From Vanilla planifolia (lineage: Eukaryota > Streptophyta > Magnoliopsida > Asparagales > Orchidaceae): 64,000 bases of DNA. Made by a program: the position numbers and the translations under genes. The notes under the pieces are model-generated. The model saw only the letters and a list, made by a program, of their open reading frames with translations. It was not told where the DNA came from and made no database searches. Within the stretch, counting starts at the first letter, position 1; each line of letters opens with the position of its first letter. The stretch lies in the NCBI GenBank assembly GCA_023846275.1, contig JAIUJO010000070.1:322501-386500 (forward strand), written 5' to 3'. Below, one piece after another: positions 39,235 to 53,220 of this stretch.

Positions 39235-42200
39235 TCCCCTTTCTACTTCTTCTCTTTCACCTTCATCTTCTTCTCCTTTTCCTTTCTCTTCTCCTTATTC
39301 TTCTTCTTCTTCATCATCATTTCTTCTTCTTCTTCTTCTTCTTCTTCATAATCATCATCATCTTCTTCTTCTTCTTCTTCTTCTTCTTTTACTTCTTCTT
39401 CTCCTTTGTCTTCTTAATCTTATTCTTCTTCTTCTCCATCATCTTCTTCATCATCATCATCTTCCTCTTCTTCTTCTTCTTCTTCTTCTTCCTCCTCCTC
39501 CTCCTTCTCCTCCTCCTGTTCTTCTACTTCTTCTTCTTCTTCTTCTTCTACTACTACTTCTTCTTCTGCAACTTTTTCTTCTTCTTCTTCTAATACTACT
39601 ACTACTACTTCTTCTTCTTGTTCTTCTTCTTCATCTTCTTCTTATTCTTCTTCTTTTTCCTTTTCTTCCTCCCCTTCTGTTTCTTCCTCTTGTTCTTGTT
39701 CTTCTCCTTCTTCTTACTCTCCTCCTCCTCTTCCTTTTGTGTGAGTAGGTTTGTGTGTGTTTATGTGAGTGTATACATGCATTTTTGCATGCATGTGCAT
39801 GTATCTATACATCTGTTTGTGTGTACGTGTGTGTGTGTGTGTGCATGTGTGTGTTTGTACATGTGTGCATTATATATCCATGTGTGTGCATGTGTTCATG
39901 TGGGTAAATGTGTGTATGTGTCTACATGTGATTGGGTGCATGCATATGTGGGTGCACATGTGCACATTCATTTATGCTTGTGTGTTCTTATGCATCTGTA
40001 TGCTTGTCTGTGTGCACACAAGTTCATGTGTATGTGTGTGTGTGGATGTGTGCAGGCATGAATTTGTTTATTTGTGCACGTTTATCCTTGTGTGTTGTTG
40101 TGTGCATTTGTAGGTGTGTGTGTATGTGTATGTTTACTTGTCTGTGCATGTGTGCATGCGTGTGTTTGTGCATGCATGTCTGTGCATGTGGGTGTGCATG
40201 CATGTGTGTGCATGCTTGCATGTGTTTATAGGCATGTGCGTGCGAGTGTCCAGATGTACACATGTGTGTGTTGATGTGTATGTGTTTATGAGTATGCATG
40301 TGTGTGTGTGTATGAGCATATGTCTATAGACATGTGTGTAAGAGCATGAGCATGCATATGTTTTTGTCTACGGATGCATGCACATGTGTATATGTGTGTG
40401 CATGTGTGTGTTTGATCAAGTGTATAGGTGTGATTGTGTTCAAGCAGGCATGCAGATGCATGTGCATGAGCTTATGTCTACATGTGTGTGTGCTTTTGCG
40501 AACAAGTACGTGTACATTTTTTGTGTCTTTGTGAGAATGTGAATGTGTGTGTGTGTGACTGTACTTGAATATGTGTATATGTGTTCATGTTTTGGTGCAT
40601 GTGCGGGCATGTGCATGTGGGCATGTATGTGTGTACACACATGTGTGCATAAGTTAGTGTTGGGCATGTGCGTGCATGTGTGTGTGTGTATGTGCATGTT
40701 TGCATACTTTTGTGTACATGTGTGCATGTGTTTCTTTACTTTACCCATGCCTACATGTGTGAATGTGTGTTTGAGTGTGCTTGTGTTTATGTATTTATCA
40801 TGTTTGAGAGTGTACATGTATGTGCTTGTGTGTGTGTGCTTGTCTTTGTGCATGCATGTCTCGATGCACGTGTGTATGAGTGTGTGTACATGTGTGTATG
40901 TGTGTGTGATTGAGTGTAAGTATTTGTGTGCATGCATGTGTATGTGTATGTCCATGTGTGCATATGCATTTGTGAATGTGTTTTGTGCTTGTCCTTGTGT
41001 CTTAGTGTGGATGTGCACTTGTGTGAGTGTGTCTACATGTGTGTTTATCTTTGTGCATGTGCAAATGTGTGTGTTCATGTGTGTATACATGTGCATGTGT
41101 GTGTGCATGTTTGCACTTGTGTGTGTGTGTTCTTGAGTGTGTGCGTGTTTTTGTGTGTGCATTCATTATTGTGCATGTGGTTGTGGAAGCATATGTGCAT
41201 TTCTATATGGATGTGTGTGTATGTATTTGTATGTGTAAGTTGTCTATATGTGCATATGTGTATCTATGTGTGTGTGTGCATGAATGTGTTCATGCTTGCA
41301 TGTATGTGCATGTTTTTGCATGAGTTTGCATATATTCATGAGCTTGAATGTGCAAGCATGTGTGTTTATTTATATGGGTTTGTGTGTGTGCAAATGTGCA
41401 TGAGTATGCATGTGTGTCCATTCGCACTTGTGTATATGTGTGCATATGAATGCTTCTATGTGTTTGTGTGTGTGCATGTGTGCATACTTGTACAAGTGTG
41501 TGTATGTGTGCTTATCCATACGTGTGTATTTGTGCATTTATGTGTGTTGAATTCATGTGCACATATACATGTGCATGTGTACAGGTGTGCGTCTATGTTC
41601 ATTTGTGCATGTGCATAAGCATATGTGTAAATGTGTGTGCATGTGTGTGTGTATGTATCTATGCATGCTTGTGCAAATGTATATATGTGTGTATATACAT
41701 GTGAGTTAGTGTGCACACATGTGCATTTGTGCATGCCTATGTGCATGCATGTTTGCATGAGTGATTACGCATGTGCGAGTGTGTGTGTGCGTGTGCATGT
41801 GCACATGTGTGTGTGCATGTGAATGTGCACATGTGTGTGAGCCTTTGTGTGTGTAGGTGCGTGTGTGTGTGTGCATGTGAATGCATACGTAGATGCATGT
41901 CAGTGCATGGATCTCCAAGTGTGTGGGAGTGAATGTGCTGTTGCATATGTGATTGTATGTGCATGTGTGCATGTGTGTGCGTACCAATTTATGTGTCCAT
42001 ATGTGTATGTATGGGTGTGTTGTGCAAATGTGCATGCATGTGCATGTGAGCGCGTGTGTGTGTGTGTGTATGAATAGGTGTGTGCATGCTTTTGAGCATT
42101 CCTATGAGTGTGCTTGTATGTTTGTGAGAGCATGTGTCTATTTGTGTGTGCATGCATGTGCACATCTATGTATGTGTGTGTGTGTGTGTCTACATCTGTT

Positions 42201-45200
42201 TGTGCATGCATGCATGTGGGTGTACATTTGTGTGCATATATGCATGTATGGATAAGTGCATGTTCGTGTATACGAGTTTGTGTGTGAGAGCACATGGGCA
42301 TGTGTGTGTGTGTGTGTGCATGACTCTAGGTATGTGTGTGCTTGTTTGAGTTCTTATGTATGTGTATGTGCATGAACTTGAATGTGTTTGTGTGCGTGTG
42401 TGTGCACCATTGTATGTTCATGTGGATGCATGTTTATGTGTGTGTGCTTATGATGTGCATCTATCTATGTGATCAAGCATTTGCACAAAGGTGTGCATGT
42501 GAGCATTTTGGGTGTCTTTGTGTGTGCAAGTGTTTGTGTGTGTGTGCATGCATGTTTATTCATATGTGTGTGTATGCACCAATGTGCATGTGTTCCTATG
42601 TGTAGTTGTGCTTGTGTGTATATGCATATATGCATATGTGTGTGTGCAGGTGTGCATGCATATATATGTGTGTTTGTGTGTGTGCATGTCTATGTGTGTG
42701 TTTGTGCATATCTGTGTGTGCATGTGCATGTTTTTTCTAGTTTATTTGTGTATGTGCATATTTGCATGTGTGGACATTTGTATGTATGTATATGTATATG
42801 AGTTGTGTGCGTGTAAGGATGTGCATGTGTTATATGGGTGCATGTGTTTTTGTGCTAGTGTGTGTAGTTATACATGTGTGTACTTTTGTGTTCGTGTGTT
42901 TTTATGTGATGTGGGTACTTTCTTGTGTGCATGTGGTCTTGCATGTGCACTTATGTGTGTGTGTGTGTTTTTGCATGTGTTCATTCATTTGTGCTTATGT
43001 GCATGTGTGTATGCATGTGGGTCAGCATGCATAAATAAGCATGCTTGTGCGTATGTCTGATTATGTGTTTGGGTTGTCCACATGTACATGCACCCTTACG
43101 TGCATGCATGTATGTCCATGTGTGCGGGTGTTTATATGTGCATGTATGTCCTTATGCATGCTATGCTTACATTTGTGTGTGTTTGTGTGTATGTGTGTGC
43201 ATGTATGTGTGGTATGGGTGGGTATGTATGCGTACACATGTGAGCATGTGTGTTTGTGCATGTTTATGTGAGTGTGTATGTGGGTCTATCTTCATACATT
43301 CATGCACTTGTTTGCATATGTGTCTATGTTTAGAGGTGTGTGCATGTGCATGAGCATGTGTACTTGTCTGTATGTGTGTGTGCTTGCATGTATACACATA
43401 TGAGTGCATACGTATTTACATGCATGTGTGTGTGCATGTGTGTTCACATGTGTGCATCCATGTGTGTGTCGTGCCTACATGTATGCATCTGAGTTGAGGT
43501 GTGTATGTATGTGCACATGCAATGTGTGCATGCTTGTCTGTGTTTACATGCATGCATGTGTTTTTATGCATATGTGTGTGCCTATGTCTACATGTGCATG
43601 TTCTTAAGTGTGTCTGTGTGCATATGAGTATATGTTCCTCAGTGTGAATGTGTGTGTCCATGCATGGATGCTTGTGGGTACATGTGTGTGCATGTGTTTA
43701 TGTGTTTGCACGTGTGTATGTGTGATTATGGTCGTGAATGCATGTACATTGGTGCATGTGTGTGTGTCTATATGCATTAGTATGTGTGTGAGCATGTGCA
43801 TGCACGTGTGTGTGCACATGTGTGTAAGGGTTGTGTGTGTTAGGCTGTGTGCATATGTGTGCATGTGCTTACATGTTTGTGTATGAGTTCTTATGTGTGC
43901 ATGCATGTGCACATGTGTATATGTGACTGTACATGGACATGCATGTACATGCATCTATATGTGGGTGTGTGCATTCTTGTGTGTGTGCCTTAGCGTGCAT
44001 GTGTTTATGTGGGTTTATGTATGTGTGTAGGTGCTTGTGTGTGTGTGCACACGTGCATGTGTATGGTGGTGTGTGAGTTTGTGTGTGTATGTGTGTTTGT
44101 GCATGCACACATGTGTGTGGGTTCATGGGTGTGTGTGTTCACGTTTGTGGGTGTGTGGGTGGGTGCATGGGTGTGTGTGTGTGTTTGTCTATATTGGTGT
44201 GTGTGTATGTGGGCTTGTATGTTTTGTGTGTGTGTTTCAATGCATGCATGTGTTTGTATATCTTTTTATGCATGTATGTGTGTGCATGTTTTCATGCATG
44301 TGTGTGCTTGTGTAAGCATTTATGGGTGAGTTTATGTGTGTGTGGGTGTGCATGTGTGTGTGCATGAGCAAGTATTTGTGCATATGTATGTGCGTGTCTA
44401 GATGTGTGAAAGTGCACAAGTGTGAATGTGTGTGTGCGTATGCATGTGTGGGCATATGTATCAATGTATGTAGGCATATGAGTGTTTGCATTAGTGTGCA
44501 CATGTTTGAGTACTTATGCATGTGTGTGTGTGCATCTATGTATGTCTCCATGCATGTGTGTGTGCTTGTTTGTTTTCTTATGCTTTTTCATTTGTGTGTG
44601 CATATGCAAGTGCGTGTGCACATGTGTTTGCATGTCATGTGTGTGCATGTGCAGGCATGCCTAAGTACGTGGTAGTGCATGTGTGAGTATATGTGTGTGT
44701 ACGAGTATTTATTCTTATGTGTATCTATGTAAGCGTGCATGTGTATGCCTATGTGTGTTTGTTTGTGTGTGTATGTGCATGTGGCTGTGTGCATGTGTGC
44801 ATGCATGCTTGTGTGTGTACTTATGTATATCTACATCTACTACATGTTTGTGTGCATGTATATGTGCACCTATGGATTTGTATTTGTACATTTTTGTGCT
44901 AGCATGAATTTGTGTGTGCATATATGTGCTTGTGTGTAAGTGTGTGTGTGTGTGTGTATGTGTGTTAGTTTGGATTTGTGAGCAATTATGCATGTGTTTA
45001 TGTGTGCATCTACATGTGTGTCTGTTTGCATGTGTGTGCATTTGTGTGTGTGCGTGTATATTTTTGCATATGTTTATGTGTGTGTGTGTGTGTGCATGTT
45101 TGTGTCTATTTGCATGTGTGCATGCATGCTTGTGCCCATTTGTACATTTGTTTGTGCATGTGTTCGTGCACTTATTCTTCATCAGTGAATGTTAGTGTTT

Positions 45201-46410
45201 ATGTGGTGTGGTTGTGTGTGTGTATGTGTGTGAGTGTTAGCATGTGTATGTGTGCATGTACATGTGTGGCTGGGTGTGTGCCCATATGTGTGGTTGTGTG
45301 CTTGTGTTTTAGTTTGTTTGTGCATGTATGTGTGTGTACATGTGGTTATAAGTGTGCATGTGTTTGTGTGTGAGTGTTTGTGTGCGTTCGTGGGTGAGTG
45401 TGTGTGGGTGTGTGTGCATGCGCACATGTGTGTATACTTTTGTATTTATGTGGGTGCATATGTGTCTGCATGTGTGAGTGAATTCTTGTTCATGTGTGAA
45501 TGCATTCCTATGCATGTGGGTGCATACATCTGTGTGTCAGCATATGTGTTTGTCTGCATGTTCGAGTATATTTGTATGTGTATATGTGTGCATGTGTACA
45601 CTTTTGAGTGTGTGTTTGTATGATTGTGTTGTGTGTGTGCGCCATGAATATGTAGTTGTGTTTGTGTGTGCATGGTTGTGCATGCGCATGTGCATCTGTG
45701 TGAGTGTGTGTGTGTGTGTATGTTTGTCTTCATTTTTATGTGTACAATAGTGGTTGTGTGTGTTTATGCATGAGTGTACATGTACGTGTTCCTATGTGTG
45801 TGTGAAATTTGCATGTGTTTGTGTTGTGTAAATGTGTATCTGTGATGTATGTGCACATGCATGTACATCCTTCTATGTGTGTGCATGCATGCTCGTGTAT
45901 GATTGTTTGTGAGACTGTGTGTGTGTGCAAGTGCATTCTTGCATGTGTACACGTGCATGTTTGTGGGGTTCTATGTGTTGGTGTGTGGGTATGTACGATT
46001 GCATGGGTGTGTCTATTTTTGTGAGTGGGTTTATATGGGTTTGTGTATGTATGCACTCACGCACATGTATGTATATGGGTAATTGTTTAATTGTGTGTGT
46101 GTCCATGCTTGTGTTCATGTGTGCGTGTGGATGCTTTTCTTCATGTGTGCTTATGTACTCATTTTTTGTGAGTGTATGTGTATGCTTGAGTGTGTGGGTG
46201 CACATGTATGTGTGCATATACAAGTCTTTATACATGTGTATGTGTGTGCATGCACGTGTGTGTGTCTATGTGTGTGCATGTGTTTGTATGCATGTGCTTT
46301 TTTATGTGTATGTGTGGATGTGCACATGTGTGAATGTGTGTGTGTTTGCGTACATGTGTGTTTATGTGTGCATATATGCATGTGTGTGTGTGCATGTGTC
46401 ATAGTTCTTA

Positions 46411-46448
46411 CATATATATATATAGATATATATATATGTGTGTGTGTA
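46411..46448. repeat. Interrupted (AT)n followed by (GT)n
   Basis: Two AT runs split by a single AGAT interruption pass into a short GT run. The structure resembles the compound microsatellite at 27,386. Confidence 0.85.
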
Positions 46449-48545
46449 TGTGTATGTGCACTCACGTGTGTGTGTATGCGTGCTTTTGTATTTGTGTATG
46501 TGTGCATGTGTTCATGTGTGCATATGTTTCTATGTATTTGCATGCACGCACATGTGTATGTTTGTTCATTTATATGACATGTTGTTTCATGTTCATGTGT
46601 GTGTGTGTGTATGCATGTGTAAATCTGTGTATATGTGTGCTTGTGTTTGTGTGAGTGTGTTTGTGCATCCATGTGCATGTTTGGAAGCTTATGCATGTAT
46701 ATATGTATGTGCATCTATGTTTTTGTCTATGTGTAAATATGTGTGTAGTTGTGCATTTATATTTTTATGTGGCTTGCATGTGTTTGTGTGTGTTCCTTTT
46801 CCTATGGATGTGCATGCATGTGCAAGTGCTTTTGCATGCATATTTGTTTGTGTGCATGTACTTGTGCTTTCACGTGTGTGTATGTGTGCATGGGTGTATG
46901 TGCAAGTGTGTGTGAGTACATATTTGTGCATGTCTCTACATTTGTGTTCATGTCCTTGTGTGTAGGTGTGTGGTTTCATGTGTACGCATGTTGTGCATGT
47001 GTGCAAGCATGCATGTCATGTGTGTGTAGGTCAATGGGATGGGTTTTTATATGTGTGCTCATGTGCATGTGTGTGTGTATGTTCATGCTCATGTGCATGC
47101 TTGTGTGTGTGTTTGTGTTTGTGTGTATTTATGTGTGTGTATGGGTTTGTGCTTGTGTGTTTTGTGCATCTCTCTTTATGCATGCATATATATGGGTGTG
47201 GGTGTTCTCATGTGTGTTTGTGAATGCAGACATGTGTGTGACCACATGTGTGTATGTGTGCCTGTGTGTGTGTGTGTATACTTGTGCGTATGTGTGTATG
47301 TTCATGTGCTTTCATGTATGCATGTGTGCATGTATGTGTTTTTGTGTACAATCATGATTATGTGTACCTATTTGTGTGTGTGCATGTGGGTGTGTGTTTG
47401 TGTGCATATGCATGTGTGTGTGTTTATGCGTGTATGTGTATGAAAGTGGGTGCAAGTGAGTGTGTGTGGTTGTGCGAGTTTGAGTATGCATAGGCATATG
47501 TGTGCATGTCAATCTATATGAGTGTGTAATGTCTTTTATGTGTGTGTGTGTATGTTTTTTGTCTATTTGTGTTTTCTGTGCCTATTTTTATGTGTATGTG
47601 TGTGCATGGGTGTGTGTGTGCATTTGTTGGTCTATGTGTGGGTATCTATGTGTTTATTGCATGTGTGCATGTGTGTCTATGAGTGTTTTTGTGTTTTTAT
47701 ACATTAGGGAAATCGACATGCATGTGTGTATGTGTGCATGTGCATGCACGTCTATGTGCGTGCATGTGTGTGTATTTGCATGTGTGCATGTGTGTATGAG
47801 CATGTGCATGCATGTTCTTGTGTAAGTGTGTAGGAGTAGGTAGATGTGTGAGCTTGTGTTTGTGTTGTATATGTTTAGTTGTGTACGTGTATGCGTGTAT
47901 GCGTGTATGCATGTTTGTGTGGTTATTTTGTGCATGTGCATGTGCATGAGCATATGTCTATGTGCATGTATGTGAGATTTTGCACATGTGTTCATTTGCA
48001 TGTCTGTGTTTTTGAGCATGTGTTTGGATGTGTATGTGTGTCTATGTGCATATGTGCACACCTGTGAGTGTGTGCATATGTGTGTCCACACATGCACATT
48101 TTTGTGTGCTTGAGTGTGTAAGTGTATGTGTATGCTTGTGTTTCCATGTGAGTGTGTGCATGTGTGTGTGTGAGTCTGTCTGCTTGTGTGTGCATTTGTA
48201 CATGTGTGTATATGTGTGTGCATGTGTGAATTTGTGTATCTGTGTGCACGTGTGGCGACAAGTGGTTATGTGTGTACATGTGCATACCTATGTACTTGTG
48301 CATATGTATGTGTGCTTACAAGCATGCACATGCATGTGTGGTTCCATGCACACATGTGTGTTCATGTGTGTGAGAGTGTGTGTGTGTGTGTGCTCATGCT
48401 CACATGTGTGTTTGTTTGGGTGCATAGATCTACGTGTCTTTGTGTGTGCATGTGTGTGCTTGCATAGGTGTCATACATGTGTGTATGCATATGTGTATGC
48501 ATGTGTCTATGTGACTTGTTCTTTGAATGTGTGTGTGCTTTTATG

Positions 48546-48670
48546 TGTTTGTGTGTGTGTGTATTTTTGGGCATGTGTGAGTTCTTGAACCTATCTACAT
48601 ATGTTTGTGTGTGTGTGTATTTTTGGGCATGTGTGAGTTCTTGAACCTATCTACATATGTTTGTGTGTGT
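48546..48670. repeat. Perfect 56-bp tandem duplication
   Basis: The unit contains TATTTTTGGGCATGTGTGAG (48,562 and 48,618) and TTCTTGAACCTATCTACAT. The two copies look identical and are followed by the start of a third (TGTTTGTGTGTGT) before divergence. The identity, in an otherwise diverged array, points to a recent event. Confidence 0.92.
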
Positions 48671-51066
48671 TTGCATGCTTGTGTGCGTGTGTGTTTGTGT
48701 GCATGGGTCTCTGTGTGTGTATGTGTATGCATGTGTACTTGCATTAATTTTTGTCTACATGTATGTGTGCGTGCATGTGATTGTGCATGCAGACATGTGT
48801 GTGTAGAAGTGTGCATGTGTGTGTACCTGCATTATTGTGTCATTGTGTGTGTGTATGTGAATCTTTACATGCATGTATTTTTGTGTGTGTGAGCACATGG
48901 ATCTATGTATGTGTGTAAGTGTGTGAATGTGCTTGTGTATATGTGCATGTATGAGGGTGCATCTGTCATTGTGCATGTATGTGTATGTGCATAGTTGTGT
49001 GTGTGCATGTACACATGTGTGTGTGCTAAGCATGTATCTGTCTTTATGTGTGTTCGACCATATATGTGAGCATGTGTGTGTCTATGTGTCTATGTGTGCA
49101 TGGGTGTGCTTGTGTAAGTGTGTGCATGTGTTTTTATGCATGTCCATGTGTGTGTGCATGTGTGTATGCATGTGTGTGTCTACCCTTGAGTATGCATGCA
49201 TTTATATCTGCATGTGAGTGCATCTATGCATGTGTGTGCGTGGGTGTGTGTGTATGTGTGTGCATGTGTTTGTGTATGTGTATGTGCATGTAGGTTATCA
49301 ACATGTGCAAGCTCTCATGTGTGTATGAGTGCATGTGCTCGTGCATGTGCCCATCAAGCTGTGTGTTTGTGCATCTATGTGCGTACTTATATGTGGATGT
49401 GCATGCACATGCATGTGTCTATGTACATGTGTTTGCATTCATATATTTTTTATAGATATGAGTGTGCGTTCATCTGTGTGTTCGTGCATGTGTGTGTTAG
49501 TGCGTGTTTGTATCCTCACACTTGTATATGTATATTTGTGTGCAAGTGTGTGTACGTGTGTATTTGTACATTTGTATGTGCATGCATACTCTTGCATGTG
49601 TGCATGTACATCTATTTATTTGAGTGTGTGTGCATGCATGTACGTGTCATTGTGTGAGTGTGTGTGTGTGTGTGAATGTGTGCATACTTGTGCATCTATA
49701 TGCGTTTGTGAGAGTGTGTGTGTGTGTGTGTGTGTGTATGTCTTCATGAGTGTGCATATGCAGCTGTGTTTGTATGAGTGATCATGTGTAAGTGCATGAG
49801 TGTATACCTTTGTGTTATTGTGTCCTTTTTTGTGTACCTTTGTGAATGCATGTGCATGTGCTTGTGAGTGTGGGTGTGGTTGTATTTTTGTTTGTTTGTG
49901 CATGTTTGTGTGTGTTCTTGTGGATGTGCATGTGGCATGAGATGTATAGGTGTGTGCACAAACATATGTGCATGTGCATATGGATTTAAGTTTTTGTATT
50001 GTTGTGTGTGTGTGCATGTGAGCACCTATGTGTGTGTATGTGTGCTCGTGTGTGTGTGTGTGTGTTTTCATGTATGTCTGTTAGAATATTTGCATGTGTA
50101 CATATGACTAAGTACATGCCTGCTTGTGTGTGTACATTTGTGTATGTTTTCGTGAGTGTGTTTGCATGTGTTTGTGTGTGTGTTTGCTGGTATGCTTATG
50201 TGTGTGTGCACACATGTTTGTGCATACATGTCATGTGTGCACGTGTACATATATGATAAAGTGCATTTCTATGTGTGCATATGACTAATATAAGGGCATG
50301 ATTGTGTACATTTGTGTGTGTTCATGGTTGCTCTTGTGCATATCCTTATGCATGTGTGTGCTTTTATATGGGTATGTGCATTCATGTGTGCATGTGTGTC
50401 TATGCATTCGTGTATGTGTTTGTGGGCTTTTGTGTGTGGTTATATTCTTATGTAGATGTATGTGTGATTATCCATGTGCACATGTGTACCTATGTGTTTT
50501 TGTTTGCTTGTGTCCATGTGTGCATGCATGTGTATGTTGGTGCATCTGTGTGTCAGTTTGTGCGTGTGTGCATGTGTATGTGCATGCATGTGAGTGTGTG
50601 TGTGTGTAGGTGAGGCATGTGAGTGTGTGCACATATGTATGCATGCACATGTGCATGTGTGGATGCATGCATATGCATGTGTGTCCATGCACATTTTAGT
50701 GCTTGTGTGTGTGTGTTTATCCATGTGTGTGTGCATGCATGTGTGTGTGTGCTTCTGCATATGTGAATGTTCATGCATGTGTGCATTTGCATGCACATAT
50801 ATTTGTGCATATGTGTGTGTATTTGTGTGTATGTGTATCTGTGTGATCATATGTGCATAAGTGAGTGTGTGTGAATGCATGTGCATGTGTACATATCTTG
50901 GTGCATGTACAAGTTTGTGTGTGTGTGCATGTGCATGTGTATATATGTTTGTGTGCTTGTGCATGTGTGAATGTGTGTCCATGTTTATGTATGTGTGTGC
51001 ATGTGTTTGTGATTGTGGGTGTTTATGTATGTGAGCACATGCATGTGTGTATGTGCATGTGTGTGT

Positions 51067-52085
51067 GAGCATGAATGTATGCATGCATGTGTGTTTGTGT
51101 GCATAGTTATGTGTGTGTGTGCATTTGTGTTTGTGTGTATTTGTGCATGTGCATGTGTGTCCGTGTGTGCGCAAGGGTGTGCTTGTGCTCATATGTGTGC
51201 ATGTGTCTATTATGTGTATATTGGCATGCATATGCTTGTGTGTGTGCATGTGTGTACATGCAACTATGTGTTGTGCAAGTGTGTGCATGTGTGTGTGCCT
51301 GTGTGATTGCCTATGCATATGTGTGCATGTATGTGCTTATTTTTATGGATGTGTGTGTTCCTGACATATGGAAGTGTATGTGTGGATGTGTGCCCCTATG
51401 CATGTGCATGTGTCTACATGGATGCACATGTCCCTGAATGTGTATGTGCTTCTGAATATATTTGTGTGTGTGCATATGTGGGATTATTTATGCATTTGTG
51501 TGTGTTTGTGTGCATATGCATGTGAACGTATGTATGTGTGTGCTTGTACATGCATATGTTCATGCATTTGTGTGTGTGTATGCTTGCATGCATGCATGCA
51601 TATTCCTGATGTGCATTTGCATGTGTGTGTGTGTGCATTTGTGCTCTTATGTGTGTTCATGTGTGCGTGTGTGCATGCGTGTGTGCGTGCAAAGCATGTG
51701 TGTGTCTATATGTACATGTGCTTTTACATGTGTGTGTGCATTTACATATGTGCATACTTGTGTGTATCTATACATATGTGTATATGTGTATTGTATGAGA
51801 GAGTATTTTTGTATGTGTTCATATTTTTATGTGTGTATGCTTATCTACTTGTTTGTGTTTTTGTACTTGTGTGCAAGTGTTTATGTGTGGTTGTGCATGT
51901 ATGTGTGTGGGTCGATGTGGATGTATGTGTGTGTGTGTACTTGTGTGTTCATGTGTTCTTATGTGCATTGGTGCATGTGTGTATGCATGCTTTTGTGTGA
52001 GTGTGCATGCTTGTGTATTTGTATGCATGCGTGTGTTCATGTGTGTCTATGAATGCTTGCACGCACTTGTATGTAGGTGCTTTCA
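51067..52085. repeat. Unit A of a ~1.14 kb tandem duplication
   Basis: Anchors shared in order with the next segment: GAGCATG(A/C)ATGTATGC (51,067 and 52,219), AAGGGTGTGCTT (51,173 and 52,316), GGATGTGTGTGTTC (51,347 and 52,487), ACTTGTGTGTTCA (51,939 and 53,090) and GCTTGCACGCACTTGTATGT against GCTTGCATGCACTTGTATGT (52,055 and 53,186). Offsets stay between 1,131 and 1,152 bp. The outer limits are approximate. Confidence 0.85.
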
Positions 52086-52214
52086 TGTGTGTGTGTATGT
52101 GCAATGTGTGTGTGTATGTGTGCATGAGTTTGTATTTATGGATATGTATGTGTGCAAATGTGCATAGGTTTTGCTTGTGTGGATGTGTATATGTGTGCAT
52201 GTTCTTATGTATGT

Positions 52215-53220
52215 GTGTGAGCATGCATGTATGCATGCATGTGTGTTTTTTGTGCATGGTCATATGTTTGTGTGTATTCGTGGGTATGCATGTGTGTGCA
52301 TGTGTAGGTGTGCATAAGGGTGTGCTTTTGTGCTTGTGGTCATATGTTTTCATGTGGATGTTATGTGTGTGGGTGCGATGTGTTTACATGCAAGTGTGTG
52401 TTGTGTATGTGTGTGCATGCATGTGCATGTGTGTGTGCTTATGAAATTGCTTATGTATATTTGTGCATGTGCATGCATGTCTTTGTGGATGTGTGTGTTC
52501 TTGGCATATGCAAGTGTGTATGTCTGCATGTGCATGCATATGTCACCCTGTGCATGTGTATGTGCCACCCTATGCTTGTGCATGTGTCTATATGGACGAA
52601 CATGTGCTTGAATGTGTGTGTGCAACTGAACATATTTGTGTGTGTAGATATGTGGAAGTGTTTATGCATTTGTGTGTGTGAGCATGCATGTATATGTGTG
52701 TGTGCGCATGCATGTGTCGATGTGCATGTATTCATGCATTTGCACATGTGTATATGTGCATATGTTTGCATTATCATTTGTAAGTGTGTGTGTGTGTGTG
52801 TGTGTGCATGTGTGTTCTTATGTTTATGTATGTGTGTGCATGAGCATGTCTGCTTGGAAGTGTGTGTATGCATTCATGTGTGTGCTTATATGTATGTTTG
52901 CTTTTACATGTGTGTGCATTTAAATATGTGCATATTTGGGTGTATGTATGCATATATGTATATGTGTGCATGTGTTTGTCTGTGTGGGCTTTTCTATTTA
53001 TTTGTGTGTGTGTGAGCTTGTTTGCATTTTTTTATGTGTGGATGTGCATATGTGTGTGTAGGACTACATAGATGTATGTATGTGCATGTACTTGTGTGTT
53101 CAAGTGTTCTTATGTGTGTTGGCGCATGTATGTGTGCATGCTTATGTGCGTGTATGCATGTGTGTGCTCATGTGTGTCTATAAATGCTTGCATGCACTTG
53201 TATGTAGGTGTTTTCTTGTG
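52215..53220. repeat. Unit B of a ~1.14 kb tandem duplication
   Basis: The downstream partner of 51,067-52,085, colinear with small indels. It contains an internal small duplication (CACCCT-containing words near 52,545 and 52,565) absent from unit A. Confidence 0.85.

Larger units (their letters stand above)
37541..39738 (+). repeat. Imperfect (TTC/GAA) homopyrimidine-homopurine tract, ~2.2 kb
   Basis: The + strand is almost only T and C in TTC triplets, with scattered TCC, TTT, TAC, TTA and TCA triplets. The longest pure TTC run I located is 39,199-39,234 (12 units); a TCC run lies at 37,938-37,962. The left end abuts the truncated LTR and the right end passes directly into TG-sense array. 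Open frames across it encode Ser-, Phe-, Leu- or Lys/Arg-rich repeats and are not genes. Long GAA/TTC tracts can adopt triplex structure; whether this one does is inference. Confidence 0.95.

Noticed and set aside
38336-39748. Long Ser/Leu/Phe-rich open frames in the TTC tract, and Lys-rich ones on the other strand
   Set aside because: Plain translations of TTC/TCT/CTT and GAA/AAG/AGA triplets with no other sequence content.
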